A stretch of DNA of 64,000 nt from Desulfofundulus kuznetsovii DSM 6115 (GCF_000214705.1 NC_015573.1:322501-386500); one strand, 5' to 3'; positions 18,851 to 29,268 are shown, numbered from the stretch's first letter. Numbers and translations: made by a program. The notes: generated by a model from the letters alone, not told the origin.

Positions 18851-19891
18851 ATGAAAAATACCAAAATACTTTTTTTGCTAATTGGTATTTTTGCATTAAC
18901 CTGTATTTTAGCTGGTTGTGGCGGTGGGAAGCAGGAAGGCAATAGTTCTTCACAGCTTCGGAACTTGAAATTTGTTTCAGGGCCGACAGGAACAACATGG
19001 TATTCCCAGGCTTCAGCTTTTGCCGGGATAGCATCCAAAGAACTGGGCTTGACCGTGGACGTTTTAACCGGTTCCGCGATAAGCAATGTTATTCAAGTGG
19101 AAAATGGGAAAGCAGATTTGGGCTTAACGTTTTCTTCGTATTTGCCTGCTATGACAGAAGGAAAAGTCGTGGCAAAAATAGGAGACGAAGAATATTTTAA
19201 AGAGCCGGTTAAAAATGTGCGCACCCTTTGTAATGCTACTACTGCAGCCTATGTACTATTGGTCAGTGCAAGCTCGCCATATCAAACAGTTTCCGATTTA
19301 AAAGATAAGCCGATAAAATACGTGACGTATCCGGTTGGCTTTACTGGTAGGTACGTCCCTGAAAAAATTTTGGAAGCACATGGAATAACCTATGAAAGCA
19401 TTAAAGCTGCCGGGGGGAAAGTCGATTTTGTAGGGAAGTATCAAGAAGCCATCGATCTTTTGGCAAAGGGGCAAGCTGATGTTGTAGCTTACACCATGGC
19501 AGTTAATGCTCAAGCGGCTGCCCTGGCGGAATTAGAATCACAGAAAGAATTTCGCATTTTAAAGCTAGATGAGGAAGCAATAAAGAAGGTTACCAGCGAA
19601 TTACCTCTTATTGTTGCCACAGTACCCAAGGGCTTGCACAAAAGCATAAAAGAAGATACCAAAGTATTGGCTGATGTAACCACCTGGGTGGTAAGAGCTG
19701 ATATGCCTGATGAAACTGTAGCAAAAATACTGGAAGCCATTTTAAAAAATATGGATACCATGGCCCAGGTTGGGAACAGTGAATTCAAAGGTTTTACGGC
19801 TAAGGATTTAATTAGATTGTATGGTAAAGGTTCGCAAATTCCGCTGCATCCTGGGGCAGAGAAGTTTTTTAAAGAGAAAGGTGCAATTTAA
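18851..19891 (+). CDS. TAXI-type TRAP transporter solute-binding lipoprotein
   Basis: The extracytoplasmic receptor of a TRAP transporter. A lipoprotein signal (ILFLLIGIFALTCILAGC) places the lipidated Cys at residue 23. The mature part opens with LKFVSGPTGTTWYSQASAFAGI, the TAXI family (PF16868) hallmark, and continues through TGSAISNVIQVENGKADLGL. It has 346 residues, the normal size. It is transcribed from the sigma-54 promoter at 18460; the fused permease is at 22252, with etfBA in between. TAXI receptors bind organic acids such as glutamate or dicarboxylates; the ligand here is unknown. Confidence 0.92.
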   Translation: MKNTKILFLLIGIFALTCILAGCGGGKQEGNSSSQLRNLKFVSGPTGTTWYSQASAFAGIASKELGLTVDVLTGSAISNVIQVENGKADLGLTFSSYLPAMTEGKVVAKIGDEEYFKEPVKNVRTLCNATTAAYVLLVSASSPYQTVSDLKDKPIKYVTYPVGFTGRYVPEKILEAHGITYESIKAAGGKVDFVGKYQEAIDLLAKGQADVVAYTMAVNAQAAALAELESQKEFRILKLDEEAIKKVTSELPLIVATVPKGLHKSIKEDTKVLADVTTWVVRADMPDETVAKILEAILKNMDTMAQVGNSEFKGFTAKDLIRLYGKGSQIPLHPGAEKFFKEKGAI

Positions 19892-20014
19892 ATTATTTGG
19901 CATTTTTGAAACTGTTATTGACAAGTAATACGTGGGGTTTTGCAACTTCCCACCCGGTACTTTTTCAATAAATATGGTCTCCAATTTTATTTACAAACGG
20001 GTGGGAGGTTGCTC

Positions 20015-20370
20015 TGTTTAACAGTAAAGTGCGGGAGCAATTCGGCCGGCCCATTTGTGCCAATCAGGGCATTGCCTGGATGCTGGCTGATATGGCCACC
20101 CGTATTGAAGCCGCCCGCCTGCTGGTTTACCAGGCTGCCTTTTTGAAAGACAACAAGCTGCCCTACGGTAAGGAGTCGGCCATGGCCAAACTTTATGCCT
20201 CGGAAGTGGCCATGTGGGTGACCACCAAGGCGGTGCAGATTCACGGCGGTTACGGCTATACCCGGGAGTACCCCGTGGAGCGCATGATGCGCGATGCCAA
20301 GATTACGGAAATTTATGAAGGTACCAGTGAGGTACAGCGCATTGTCATTGCCAACTATCTGCTCAAATAG
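20015..20370 (+). pseudogene. acyl-CoA dehydrogenase, C-terminal remnant
   Basis: About 118 codons correspond to the last third of a butyryl-CoA dehydrogenase-like flavoprotein ([20 protein letters not shown] through [36 protein letters not shown]). The catalytic Glu of YEGTSE is retained, but the FAD and N-terminal domains are missing. No ribosome site fits the GTG at 20029. It ends 20 bases before etfB, so the original gene was probably bcd-etfB-etfA. Truncation could have come from the insertion of the TAXI gene segment. Confidence 0.8.
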
Positions 20371-20390
20371 CTGATGCAAGGAGGAGGAAG

Positions 20391-21161
20391 ATGAAGGTAG
20401 TAGTATTCACCAAGCAAACCTTTGACACGGAAGCCAAAATCACCCTCGACGCCCGGGGTAAAATCAACCCGGAAGGCGTCAGCCTGATCATGAACCCCTA
20501 CGATGAATTTGCCGTGGAAGAAGCCCTGCGCATCAAGGAAAAAACCAAAGGAGAAGTAACCGTGGTCAGCATGGGCGGGCCGAAGGCCCAGGACGTCCTG
20601 CGCCAGGCCCTGGCCATGGGCGCCGACCGGGCCGTGCTCATCACCCCCGAACTGGAAGAAATGGACGAATACACCACGGCCACCATCCTGGCCAAGGCCG
20701 TATCCCGCATGGAATACGACCTCATTCTGGGCGGCTGGCGGGCCATTGACGACGGCTCCGCCCAGGTGGCCGGGCGGGTGGCGGAAATCCTGGGACTGCC
20801 GGTGGTCAACATGGTCGTCAAGCTGGAAATAGCCGGCGGCAAGGTTCTGGCCACCCGGGAAATTGAAGGGGGCAGCGAAATGGTGGAAGTGCCCCTGCCC
20901 GCGGTGATCACCGCCCAGAAAGGGTTGAACGAACCCCGCTATCCCACCATGAAGGGCATCATGCAGGCCAAAAAGAAACCCATGGAAAAACTCGCTCTGA
21001 GCGACCTGGGACTTACCGCGGAAGAAGTAGCGCCCAAAGTGCGCGCCCTCAAATACTTCCTGCCCTCCCCCAGGGCACAAGGAAAGATCGTACCCGGAGA
21101 ACCGGCGGAAGCTGCCGCCGCCCTGGTGCGGCTTCTGCGGGAAGAAGCAAAGGTCATCTAA
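20391..21161 (+). CDS. etfB: electron transfer flavoprotein beta subunit
   Basis: With EtfA it accepts electrons from acyl-CoA dehydrogenases. The 256-residue protein begins MKVVVFTKQTFDTEAKI and contains the AMP/FAD-binding region (VVSMGGPKAQDVLRQALAMGADRAVLI), then GGWRAIDDGSAQV and MVEVPLPAVITAQKGLNEPRYP, all typical of EtfB. GGAGGAGG precedes the start. It overlaps nothing and is followed by etfA after 15 bases. Whether it is a simple or bifurcating ETF cannot be settled here. Confidence 0.95.
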   Translation: MKVVVFTKQTFDTEAKITLDARGKINPEGVSLIMNPYDEFAVEEALRIKEKTKGEVTVVSMGGPKAQDVLRQALAMGADRAVLITPELEEMDEYTTATILAKAVSRMEYDLILGGWRAIDDGSAQVAGRVAEILGLPVVNMVVKLEIAGGKVLATREIEGGSEMVEVPLPAVITAQKGLNEPRYPTMKGIMQAKKKPMEKLALSDLGLTAEEVAPKVRALKYFLPSPRAQGKIVPGEPAEAAAALVRLLREEAKVI

Positions 21162-21176
21162 GGAAGGTGGAAGGAA

Positions 21177-22172
21177 ATGGGGAAAGGAATCTGGGTCTAC
21201 GCCGAACACAAAAACGGCAAGGTTAAAAAAGTCACCTATGAAATGCTGGGTGCCGCCCGCCAGCTGGCTGACCAGCTGGCTAAAGAAGTTGCGGCTGTAA
21301 TCATCGGCAAAGAAGTGGGCGAACTCGCATCCGCCCTGGGGGAATACGGTGCCGACAAGGTATACGTGCTGGAAAATGACGCCCTGGCCGAATACACCAC
21401 GGACGGGTACACCAGGGCGCTGGCCGGGCTGGCCTTAGAACACCGGCCCACGGCCATTTTCCTGGGCTGCACCGTACAGGGGCGGGACCTGGCCGCCCAG
21501 GTGGCCCAGCGGCTGCAGACGGGGCTGTGCACCGACTGCACGAAAGTGGAACTGCAGGACGGCCAGATAACCCTCACCCGGCCCGTTTATGCGGGCAAGG
21601 CCTTTGTCCAGGCCATCTCTCCGGAAGCCCGGCCGGTGATGGCCACCATCAGGCCCAACGTACTGCCGGTGCCCCAACCCCGGGCGGGACGCGCGGCGGA
21701 AGTGGTACGGGTGGACGTGGAGCCGGGGGACATCCGCCAGATCATTAAAGAAGTAGTTCGCCAGGTATCCAGCCGTCCCGAACTCACCGAAGCGGACATT
21801 ATTGTCTCCGGGGGCCGGGGGATGAAATCGGCGGAGAACTTCAAGATACTGGAAGAGCTGGCGGACGTGCTGGGGGCGGCGGTGGGAGCCTCCCGGGCGG
21901 CGGTGGATGCGGGATATGCGCCGCACAGCATGCAGGTGGGTCAGACGGGTAAGACCGTATCCCCGCAGCTGTACATTGCCTGCGGCATCTCGGGGGCCAT
22001 CCAGCATCTGGCGGGGATGGGCTCATCCAAGGTGATTGTGGCCATAAACAAGGACCCGGAAGCCAATATCTTCAAGGTGGCCGATTACGGGATCGTGGGT
22101 GACCTCTTTGAAGTGGTACCCCTGCTCACCCGGGAGTTCAGAAAGCTCCTCGGGAAAGAAAAAGAATGTTAG
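21177..22172 (+). CDS. etfA: electron transfer flavoprotein alpha subunit
   Basis: Partner of EtfB in electron transfer from acyl-CoA dehydrogenases. The 331 residues end with the FAD-binding domain: [53 protein letters not shown], and [27 protein letters not shown]. The last three blocks are the EtfA signature. No ferredoxin extension is present at the N-terminus. It sits between etfB and the TRAP permease gene, so uptake and oxidation are probably co-transcribed. Confidence 0.95.
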   Translation: MGKGIWVYAEHKNGKVKKVTYEMLGAARQLADQLAKEVAAVIIGKEVGELASALGEYGADKVYVLENDALAEYTTDGYTRALAGLALEHRPTAIFLGCTVQGRDLAAQVAQRLQTGLCTDCTKVELQDGQITLTRPVYAGKAFVQAISPEARPVMATIRPNVLPVPQPRAGRAAEVVRVDVEPGDIRQIIKEVVRQVSSRPELTEADIIVSGGRGMKSAENFKILEELADVLGAAVGASRAAVDAGYAPHSMQVGQTGKTVSPQLYIACGISGAIQHLAGMGSSKVIVAINKDPEANIFKVADYGIVGDLFEVVPLLTREFRKLLGKEKEC

Positions 22173-22251
22173 GAGATAAGCCGGCATTCCCAAAGAATAT
22201 CCACTGGTAAAAAGCACCAGTAGAAATTTAGGCTAGGGAGGGTTGTAACAG

Positions 22252-24180
22252 ATGAACAGAAATTTGACCGGTCAAGCGGGAAAAATAGTTGATTTTTTCG
22301 GCGCAATACTGGCTTTGTTTGCATTACAAATAATAGTCCTGGGTCCTACGCTGGGTTACGGGAAATCACTGGCTATTTTTATGCTCTTAGCTTTACCCCT
22401 TACTTTCTTTATTTACGCAGGGGGTAAAAGTTCCTTTATGACAAAGATAAACGTGGTGGATATAATATTGGCGGTTTTTTCCCTGGTATCTATGGGTTAC
22501 CTGGTTGTTTATTCCGATTACATCCTAACCAGGGTGGAATATGTTTCCCCCCTTACAACAGCAGACTACATTATGGGTATTATCGCAATTATTGCCGTTT
22601 TAGAAGCAACTCGTAGGGCAATAGGTTTGCCCATGGCGATTATATCACTATTATTGTTTGCTTATGCAAGTTTTGGAAAGTTTCTGCCTCCCCCGTTCGG
22701 ACATGCAGGTTTCTCCTTGGACTGGATTATTGATACCATGTACTTAACCTCCAGAGGGATATTTGGTAATCCTTTGTGGGTGGTAATTACCCTGGCATTT
22801 CCCTTTATATTTTACGGTATAATCCTTGAGCAGATGGGAGTTTTAAAGTCGTTTTTGGATTTCGCCAACAGGTTATTTGGCAAGTCGCCCGGAGCACCGG
22901 CCAAAACTTCTGTTGTTGCCGGCACATTTATGGGAATGGCCAGCGGAATGCCCATGTCGACTACGTACTTGATAGGATTTCCCACCATTCCGGAAATGAT
23001 CAGGGTTGGTTATCCCCCGCGCACGGCAGGGGCCATTGCCGCGGTAGTGGGTACGGCAGCACAGTTAATGCCTCCGATGCTGGGTGTGGCAGCTTTTATT
23101 GTGGCACAATACATGGGTGTGCCGTACATTAAGGTTTGCCAATACACTTTGCTTCCGGCAGTACTTTTCTATGCTGTTTTTTTCCTTACCATACATTTTG
23201 AGACAATGAGGTTAGGGATTAAGGCTGTGGAAATACCGGCCGTTTCTTATAAACAAATAATGCTTGGCGGATTTTATATCTTTTTAATTACAATGGCCAT
23301 TTTGTTATATTTTTTACTAAAATTTTACCCCGTTGGTCTGGCTGCGTTTTATGCCTGTCTGGCAGCCTTATTGTTGGGTGTGCTTAGAAAAAACAATAGG
23401 TTGAATCCTAAAAGTTTATATACCATACTGGCTAAAACAGGTAGAACATCTGTTTATATTGCCATTGCCTGTGCTGCAGCAGGGATTATAACAGGTTTTC
23501 TAGTAGAGACAGGACTGAACTTAAAATTTGCCAATATGGTTATCGCATTTGGCCAATCAAACTTATTTTTAGCTTTAATCCTTTCAGCAGTGGCCATATT
23601 AATCCTGAGTATGGGCATGCCATCTATACCGGCGTATATTACCGGCATTGCTATATTTGGCCCGGCTCTTATGAGACTTGGGATTCTCCCCGAAGTGGCA
23701 CACATATTTTGTTTCTATTATGCAACGGTATATTCTATTACACCGCCCGTTGCCTTTGCATCTTATGCAGGCGCTCAAATAGCCGGTGAAGACCCGATGA
23801 GGACAGGTCTGGTAGCGGTTAGGTTGGGCATAATGACCTATATTATCCCCTTTATATTTGCGTACTCTCCTGCATATTTACTGATTCCGGAATATTGGAA
23901 TATCTACGAAGTGATTAGGCTGATTATATTTGTGATTCCCGGGTTGATAATTTTTGCTGCGGGAATTAGCGGGTACCTTATTAAACCGCTTGAACGAGGA
24001 GATAGAGTGTTGGCGCTGGCTAGCGGTTTACTTTTGTTACTCCCATTCAGCGTGCTTGATTACCTGGGATTTGCGCTTTTGCTTTGTGTTCTCTTTAGAC
24101 AAGGTGTTTTAGGTATGATTTTTAACCGGAGAAGAGAAGTTGATGAGGTAAAATTTCCACCGGTAAAAAATAAAAGTTAG
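22252..24180 (+). CDS. TRAP transporter fused permease (4TM/12TM)
   Basis: The 642-residue membrane protein joins the small DctQ-like and large DctM-like permease parts, as is usual for TAXI systems. The DctM signature runs around FMGMASGMPMSTTYLIGFPTIPEM and GMPSIPAYITGIAIFGPAL. More than fifteen hydrophobic segments are visible. It imports the ligand of the TAXI lipoprotein at 18851, driven by an ion gradient. Separation from the binding protein by etfBA and a gene remnant is unusual and suggests rearrangement. Its base composition is AT-richer than etfBA. Confidence 0.93.
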   Translation: MNRNLTGQAGKIVDFFGAILALFALQIIVLGPTLGYGKSLAIFMLLALPLTFFIYAGGKSSFMTKINVVDIILAVFSLVSMGYLVVYSDYILTRVEYVSPLTTADYIMGIIAIIAVLEATRRAIGLPMAIISLLLFAYASFGKFLPPPFGHAGFSLDWIIDTMYLTSRGIFGNPLWVVITLAFPFIFYGIILEQMGVLKSFLDFANRLFGKSPGAPAKTSVVAGTFMGMASGMPMSTTYLIGFPTIPEMIRVGYPPRTAGAIAAVVGTAAQLMPPMLGVAAFIVAQYMGVPYIKVCQYTLLPAVLFYAVFFLTIHFETMRLGIKAVEIPAVSYKQIMLGGFYIFLITMAILLYFLLKFYPVGLAAFYACLAALLLGVLRKNNRLNPKSLYTILAKTGRTSVYIAIACAAAGIITGFLVETGLNLKFANMVIAFGQSNLFLALILSAVAILILSMGMPSIPAYITGIAIFGPALMRLGILPEVAHIFCFYYATVYSITPPVAFASYAGAQIAGEDPMRTGLVAVRLGIMTYIIPFIFAYSPAYLLIPEYWNIYEVIRLIIFVIPGLIIFAAGISGYLIKPLERGDRVLALASGLLLLLPFSVLDYLGFALLLCVLFRQGVLGMIFNRRREVDEVKFPPVKNKS

Positions 24181-24209
24181 ATCTATTACATCGTTCATCC
24201 TACTAAATC

Positions 24210-24237
24210 GACCATCGCGCTGGCGGTGGTCTTTTTA
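24210..24237 (+). terminator. terminator after TRAP permease
   Basis: GACCATCGC (24210-24218) pairs with GCGGTGGTC (24223-24231), a nine-bp stem with one G-T pair, followed by a run of T. Confidence 0.8.
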
Positions 24238-24491
24238 TCCGGTCAGCGGGGTTCGGGAGGGACTCCTGGCAATGGGACGAAGAAAGGGCGATCCGCACCG
24301 GGAAAGCACGGCAGGTGCGCGCACTTTTTGTCAGCAAACCTTGCACCTTGAGTTTTGGAGGAGGTACTGGGTGAATGTTTTAAAAAGTAACGGGTAAGTT
24401 ACAAATTGCAACCTTTTTTCAGGTGGCCTGCAATAAAGGATGTTTGTCGGTGTTCACGCTTTTTAACCTATTCATAAAAATTTGAATAAAG

Positions 24492-24507
24492 TGGCATGGT
24501 TTTTGCT
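24492..24507 (+). promoter_or_regulatory. sigma-54 (-24/-12) promoter before acyl-CoA operon
   Basis: TGGCATGGTTTTTGCT matches the -24/-12 consensus with the invariant GG and GC at the right distance and is nearly the same as the site at 18460. It lies 289 bases before the acyl-CoA dehydrogenase start, so the operon 24796-30171 is probably driven by the PrpR-like activator. Confidence 0.8.
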
Positions 24508-24795
24508 GTCCGAAATACAGAAAATTACGTCTTGAACTCGACAGTAGTGTGGTTTATTTGGTAAAGGCGCCACCTCGTGCTGTGCAAGCGAGAGAGGGCA
24601 CCCCGGTGAGGAGGCGTGTTATTCACTTTTGGATTGGGGCTATTTTGTCCTCTCTGTTGGGCGAAACAAATATTTTAAGTGAGGTGAATGGTGGAGTAGA
24701 TTACGGCGGTACGGCAATGGTATTAAATGCGGCAGGAGCCCTGTTGGAAGAATTGCAAGGGTTGTTACCTGCTTGAAGGATAGGAGGTTAAAAAT

Positions 24796-26634
24796 ATGGC
24801 GGAATTTGTATATGACATAAGAGATCTGAAATTCATTATTAAGGAATGGCTTAATATGGAAGAAATATTTAACCTGGAAAAATTCAAGGATAATTATGGA
24901 ATGGATGATATCGATTTAATTTTGGATGAAGCATATAAAATTGCCAGGGAGGTTATATTTCCCATCAATAAAGAGGGGGATCGGATAGGCGTCAAATTTG
25001 AGAATGGCCGGGCAAAGCTTCCACCGGGCTATGTAGAAGCATATAAATTCTTGCAAGAGAACGGGTGGGGTTCAGCCAATGAATCGTTAGCCTCGGAAAC
25101 CGCTATGCCGCTGACCCTGTACAGGGCTTATAACGAGATGTTTATAGCCGCCAGCCCGGCATTAATGTCATACGTTAAATTGACCACCGGTGCGGCCAAC
25201 CTTATTTACCGGTTCGGTACAGATAAAGACCGCAAGTTGTTTCTTGAAAACATGCTTAGCGGAAAATGGAGCGGCACCATGTGCTTGACCGAGCCCAACG
25301 CCGGCTCGGATGTAGGTGACGCTACTACGAGGGCTTATCCTACCGATGACCCCAGGATTTACAAAATCAAAGGCACCAAGATGTTTATTACCGGTGGTGA
25401 AGTGGATTTAGGCGAAAATATAATTCACATGGTACTGGCCCGTCCTGAAGGCGGTGCGCCGGGTTCCAAGGGGCTGGGACTGTACATAGTGCCTAAGATA
25501 TGGGTGAACGATGACGGCAGCCTCGGGGAGCCCAATGATGTTACCTGCATCGCTATTGAAAGCAAGATGGGGCTTAAAGCATCCGCTACGGCCATGTTGA
25601 GTTTTGGTGAAAATGATAATTGCCGTGGGATTTTAGTGGGTGATCCTCCGGATAGTGAGGGCAGGTCAAAAGGACTGGCCATGATGTTCCATATGATGAA
25701 CGAATCGCGTATAGGAACAGGCCATAACGCCCTGGCCCAGATGGCCGCGGCTTATTACTTCGCTTCTCGCTATGCCGCCGAGCGCATCCAGGGACGCCCC
25801 TTCACCAACCCCAAGGCAGAGCGGGTGCCGATTATCAAGCACGCAGATGTGAGAAGAATGCTCATGGAAATGAAGGCTCAGGTTGAAGCAATCAGAGCCA
25901 TGGTCTTCAGAGGTTTTTATTACCTCGATATTGCCGAATACAGCAAAGACAGGGAAAAGGCGGCCCGCTACCGCGGATTTGCGGACATTTTAACGCCGCT
26001 CATTAAAACCTACGCCAGTGAAACCGCCTGGCAGATGGTCGCGCTGGCCATCCAGGTGCATGGCGGTGTTGGTTACACAGAAGAATACCCCGTTTCGCAG
26101 TATGCGCGCGATGTCAAAATACTTTCTATTTGGGAAGGAACATCATTTATTCAGGCCATGGATTTGGTCGGTCGCAAGATGAGGATGAAAGACGGCTTGC
26201 CTTTTGCCAGCTGGCTGGATGAACGAAAAGAGTTTATTGAACAAAATAAAGATGCAGACGGCTTTGTCGCAGAAATGAGAAAATTAGAAAAAGCTTATCA
26301 ATGTGTGGCTGAGATTAAGGACATATACGCTTCTTACTATGCAAATATAGCCGAGAAAGGCGAACTAATTCCGCTCTATGCGCTCCGCGTACTTACCTGC
26401 TGTGCCCAGTTGTTTGCCGCGGAATCTTTAATGGATCAGGCGCTGGTGGCCAGACGGAAAATTGAAGAATTGGGTGTTAATCACCATGACTACACCTACT
26501 ATGCCGGTAAAATAACCACCGCCAAATATTTTATCAATAACATTTTGCCCAATGTTTACATGCTGGCCGACCAGATTAAAGAGGCGGATAAGTCTGCCCT
26601 GGAATGTCCGGAAGAAGCCCTGGTAATCGGCTAA
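24796..26634 (+). CDS. acyl-CoA dehydrogenase, large (about 600-residue) form
   Basis: FAD enzyme forming the first double bond in acyl-CoA oxidation; 612 residues, larger than the usual 380 and like the FadE5-type proteins with an extra C-terminal domain. FAD/substrate segments CLTEPNAGSDVGD and GTKMFITGGE are visible, and AIQVHGGVGYTEEYPVSQYARDVKIL then IWEGTS supplies the catalytic Glu position. The last ~130 residues form the extra helical domain. GATAGGAGG precedes the ATG. First gene of a probable operon with thiolase, CoA-transferase and hydroxyacyl-CoA dehydrogenase. Confidence 0.93.
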   Translation: MAEFVYDIRDLKFIIKEWLNMEEIFNLEKFKDNYGMDDIDLILDEAYKIAREVIFPINKEGDRIGVKFENGRAKLPPGYVEAYKFLQENGWGSANESLASETAMPLTLYRAYNEMFIAASPALMSYVKLTTGAANLIYRFGTDKDRKLFLENMLSGKWSGTMCLTEPNAGSDVGDATTRAYPTDDPRIYKIKGTKMFITGGEVDLGENIIHMVLARPEGGAPGSKGLGLYIVPKIWVNDDGSLGEPNDVTCIAIESKMGLKASATAMLSFGENDNCRGILVGDPPDSEGRSKGLAMMFHMMNESRIGTGHNALAQMAAAYYFASRYAAERIQGRPFTNPKAERVPIIKHADVRRMLMEMKAQVEAIRAMVFRGFYYLDIAEYSKDREKAARYRGFADILTPLIKTYASETAWQMVALAIQVHGGVGYTEEYPVSQYARDVKILSIWEGTSFIQAMDLVGRKMRMKDGLPFASWLDERKEFIEQNKDADGFVAEMRKLEKAYQCVAEIKDIYASYYANIAEKGELIPLYALRVLTCCAQLFAAESLMDQALVARRKIEELGVNHHDYTYYAGKITTAKYFINNILPNVYMLADQIKEADKSALECPEEALVIG

Positions 26635-26683
26635 TTGATTGAATAGCCGGCCCACACCCTAAAGAAGGGGGTTGTTACAGAAA

Positions 26684-27868
26684 ATGAGAGAAGTGTACCT
26701 GGTTGAAGGTGTCCGAACGGCAATAGCGAAGGCGGGAAAAAAGTCCTGGTTTGCCAATATCAGGGCAGATGATCTGGCTGCCCTGGTAATTAACGGATTG
26801 TTGGAACGAGCAGGTATTACCGGGAAAAAGAGGGAACAAGTGGACGATGTTTTTTTGGGTGGCACCACGCTGTTGAAGGAAATGGGCAGCAATATTGGCC
26901 GCTACGCAACCATTATGGCCGGTATGCCCTATAGTGTTCCCGGTTGTACGGTTGACCGTATGTGTGCATCCGGGTTACAGACCATATCCTTTGCTATTGC
27001 CACCATAGCTATGGGATGGGCTGATTTGATTATAGCCGGTGGCGTTCAGCACATGACTCACGTTCCCATGGGGACCTGTTCCGACCACAATCCCAGGTTG
27101 GGCGAATTCTGTGACCCGAACATGGTTTCAATGGGGTATACAGCTGAAATGGTTGCCCGCAGGTTTAATATCAGCAGGGAGAAGCAGGACCAGTTTGCCT
27201 ACGAAAGCCATATGAAGGCACATAGGGCAACTGTTGAAGGCTTGTTTAAAGAAGAAATTCTACCTGTGGAAGCAGAGGTTCCTGCGGATGACGGTGGCAC
27301 CAGAAAAATGGTGGTTGACCGTGACCAGGGAATCAGGCCGGATACTTCTTTGGAAGCGCTGGCCAAATTGAAACCGGTATTTATGCAAGATGAAAAAGCT
27401 ACGGTAACTGCCGGTAATTCCAGCCAGATCAGCGATGCTGCCGCCGCTGTTTTAGTAGCCAGCAAGGAAAAGATCAAGGAACTGGGCCTTAAACCCAAAA
27501 TGAAGCTGGTGGCATATGCAGTTGTGGGTGTGGATCCCGCTATCATGGGTATCGGCCCGGCTGTGGCTATTCCCAAGGCTTTAAAACAGGCCGGGATGAC
27601 TATAGAACAAATCGACCTGTGGGAGATAAATGAGGCCTTTGCCTCACAGGCTGTTTATTGTACAGAGAAGCTGGGCATCAGAAACCACCCGTTACTCAAC
27701 CCCCGGGGCAGCGGTATAGCCCTGGGGCATCCCCTGGGCTGTACGGGTGCCCGTATAGCGACTACTCTAATGCACGAAATGCCGTACTACGGTGCAAAAT
27801 TTGCGGTGGAAAGCATGTGTGTGGGCCATGGGCAGGGGGCTGCGGCGATTTGGGAATGGGTTGGCTAA
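26684..27868 (+). CDS. thiolase (acetyl-CoA acyltransferase)
   Basis: Cleaves 3-ketoacyl-CoA with CoA, or runs in the condensing direction. It has 394 residues; nucleophile Cys94 lies in DRMCASGLQT, His in EINEAFASQ region, and the His/Cys pair in GIALGHPLGCTGAR. The terminal CVGHGQG differs from the usual CGGGQG. ATG 26684 follows an AAGGGGG site. It lies between the large acyl-CoA dehydrogenase and the CoA-transferase. Substrate length unknown. Confidence 0.93.
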   Translation: MREVYLVEGVRTAIAKAGKKSWFANIRADDLAALVINGLLERAGITGKKREQVDDVFLGGTTLLKEMGSNIGRYATIMAGMPYSVPGCTVDRMCASGLQTISFAIATIAMGWADLIIAGGVQHMTHVPMGTCSDHNPRLGEFCDPNMVSMGYTAEMVARRFNISREKQDQFAYESHMKAHRATVEGLFKEEILPVEAEVPADDGGTRKMVVDRDQGIRPDTSLEALAKLKPVFMQDEKATVTAGNSSQISDAAAAVLVASKEKIKELGLKPKMKLVAYAVVGVDPAIMGIGPAVAIPKALKQAGMTIEQIDLWEINEAFASQAVYCTEKLGIRNHPLLNPRGSGIALGHPLGCTGARIATTLMHEMPYYGAKFAVESMCVGHGQGAAAIWEWVG

Positions 27869-27921
27869 AAGTAAGTTTGGGGAACCTGGAACAACCGGGT
27901 AATTAAGGGGGCTTTATAGTT

Positions 27922-29268
27922 ATGAACAGCTATCAAGAAGAATATAAGCGCAAGCTTGTAACTGCTGATGAAGCTGTAAAGGTGGTTAAATCCGGTGATT
28001 GGGTTGCTTACAGCCATTTTGCCATGACCCCGCGGGTACTGGATAAGGCGCTGGCCGCAAGAAAAAATGAATTATTCGATGTCAAAGTAAGGGGTGTTTG
28101 CTCTGTACATCCGCTGCAGGTAGCCCTCGCTGATCCGGAACAGCAACACTTTATTTACAATAGTGGCTTTTTTAGCGGTGTTGAAAGGAAATTGCAAGAT
28201 GAGGGTATGGCATTTCATATCCCCGGACTGTATGTCGAATCGCCAACCAATATTCGAAGTGGGCAGAACGCGCCCGACGTAGCCATGATAGTTACCACCC
28301 CTATGGACGAAAGAGGCTTTTTTAACTTCAGTGTATCCTGCTCGTATGAACGGGCGCTATGTGAAATGGCCAGAACAGTGATCGTAGAAGTAAACGAAAA
28401 AGCCCCTCGCTGTTTGGGTGGTTTTCAAGAAAGCATTCATATCTCTGAAGTGGATTACATTGTCGAAGGTAATAACGAGCCTTTAATAGAAATACCCACG
28501 CATCAGCCTACCGAAGTGGATAAAAAGATAGCCGCGCTGATTGTGGAGGAAATTGAGGACGGGGCCTGCCTGCAGCTGGGTATCGGCGGTTTACCAAACA
28601 CCATAGGTAAAATGCTGGCAGAATCTGATCTAAAGGATTTGGGTGTACACAGTGAAATGTTATGCAACGCTTTTGTGGAATTGTATGAAGCGGGAAAAAT
28701 TACCGGTGCCAGAAAAACAATAGACCGATTTAAAATGGTATACACTTTTGCTTTGGGTGATGCCAGGCTCTATGAGTTTGTTCACAATAATCCCGCGTGC
28801 GCGATTTACCCGGTGGATTATACCAACAATGTAAATGTGATCGCCCAAAATGATAGGCAAATTGCCATTAATAATGCCATAGAAATAGATTTGTATGGAC
28901 AGGTATGCTCGGAATCCGTGGGGACCCGGCAGATTTCCGGGACCGGCGGGCAATTTGACTTTACTTATGGAGCTTTTCGCTCCAGAGGGGGTAAAGCCTT
29001 TATCTGCCTGAGCTCAACCAAAAAGGTAAAAGACAGGACTGTTTCAAGGATTGTTCCCATGATTACGCCCGGCGGGATAGTGACCGTACCCAGAACGGTG
29101 GTGCAATATGTAGTAACGGAATATGGCAAGGTTAACTTAAAGGGTAAAACAACCTGGCAGCGGGCAGAAATGCTAATTAGTATCGCCCATCCCGATTTCA
29201 GAGAAGAGCTGATCAAACAAGCTGAAAAAATGAAGATCTGGACCAGAACCAATAAAAGATTGAGTTAG
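27922..29268 (+). CDS. acetyl-CoA hydrolase/transferase family CoA-transferase
   Basis: A 448-residue Cat1/Cat2-like class I CoA-transferase, such as butyryl-CoA:acetate or 4-hydroxybutyrate CoA-transferase. Family motifs: [30 protein letters not shown], and [20 protein letters not shown], where the Glu of CSES is the expected thioester-forming residue. It would activate an incoming acid using acetyl-CoA or another thioester, replacing ATP-dependent activation. Good AGGGGG site before ATG 27922. It ends at the base before the next ORF's alternative start. Confidence 0.9.
   Translation: MNSYQEEYKRKLVTADEAVKVVKSGDWVAYSHFAMTPRVLDKALAARKNELFDVKVRGVCSVHPLQVALADPEQQHFIYNSGFFSGVERKLQDEGMAFHIPGLYVESPTNIRSGQNAPDVAMIVTTPMDERGFFNFSVSCSYERALCEMARTVIVEVNEKAPRCLGGFQESIHISEVDYIVEGNNEPLIEIPTHQPTEVDKKIAALIVEEIEDGACLQLGIGGLPNTIGKMLAESDLKDLGVHSEMLCNAFVELYEAGKITGARKTIDRFKMVYTFALGDARLYEFVHNNPACAIYPVDYTNNVNVIAQNDRQIAINNAIEIDLYGQVCSESVGTRQISGTGGQFDFTYGAFRSRGGKAFICLSSTKKVKDRTVSRIVPMITPGGIVTVPRTVVQYVVTEYGKVNLKGKTTWQRAEMLISIAHPDFREELIKQAEKMKIWTRTNKRLS

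Larger units (their letters stand above)
24181..24795 (+). other. long intergenic region before acyl-CoA dehydrogenase operon
   Basis: This 615-bp gap holds a terminator at 24210-24237, a sigma-54 promoter at 24492-24507 and a 288-bp leader. A 75-codon open frame (24549-24776) ends just before the next ribosome site, but it has no recognisable homology and I do not call it. Nothing else is evident. Confidence 0.6.

Noticed and set aside
24549-24776. 75-codon ORF in the sigma-54 leader
   Set aside because: No recognisable family, weak start context, and it lies inside a probable untranslated leader; coding status cannot be supported.
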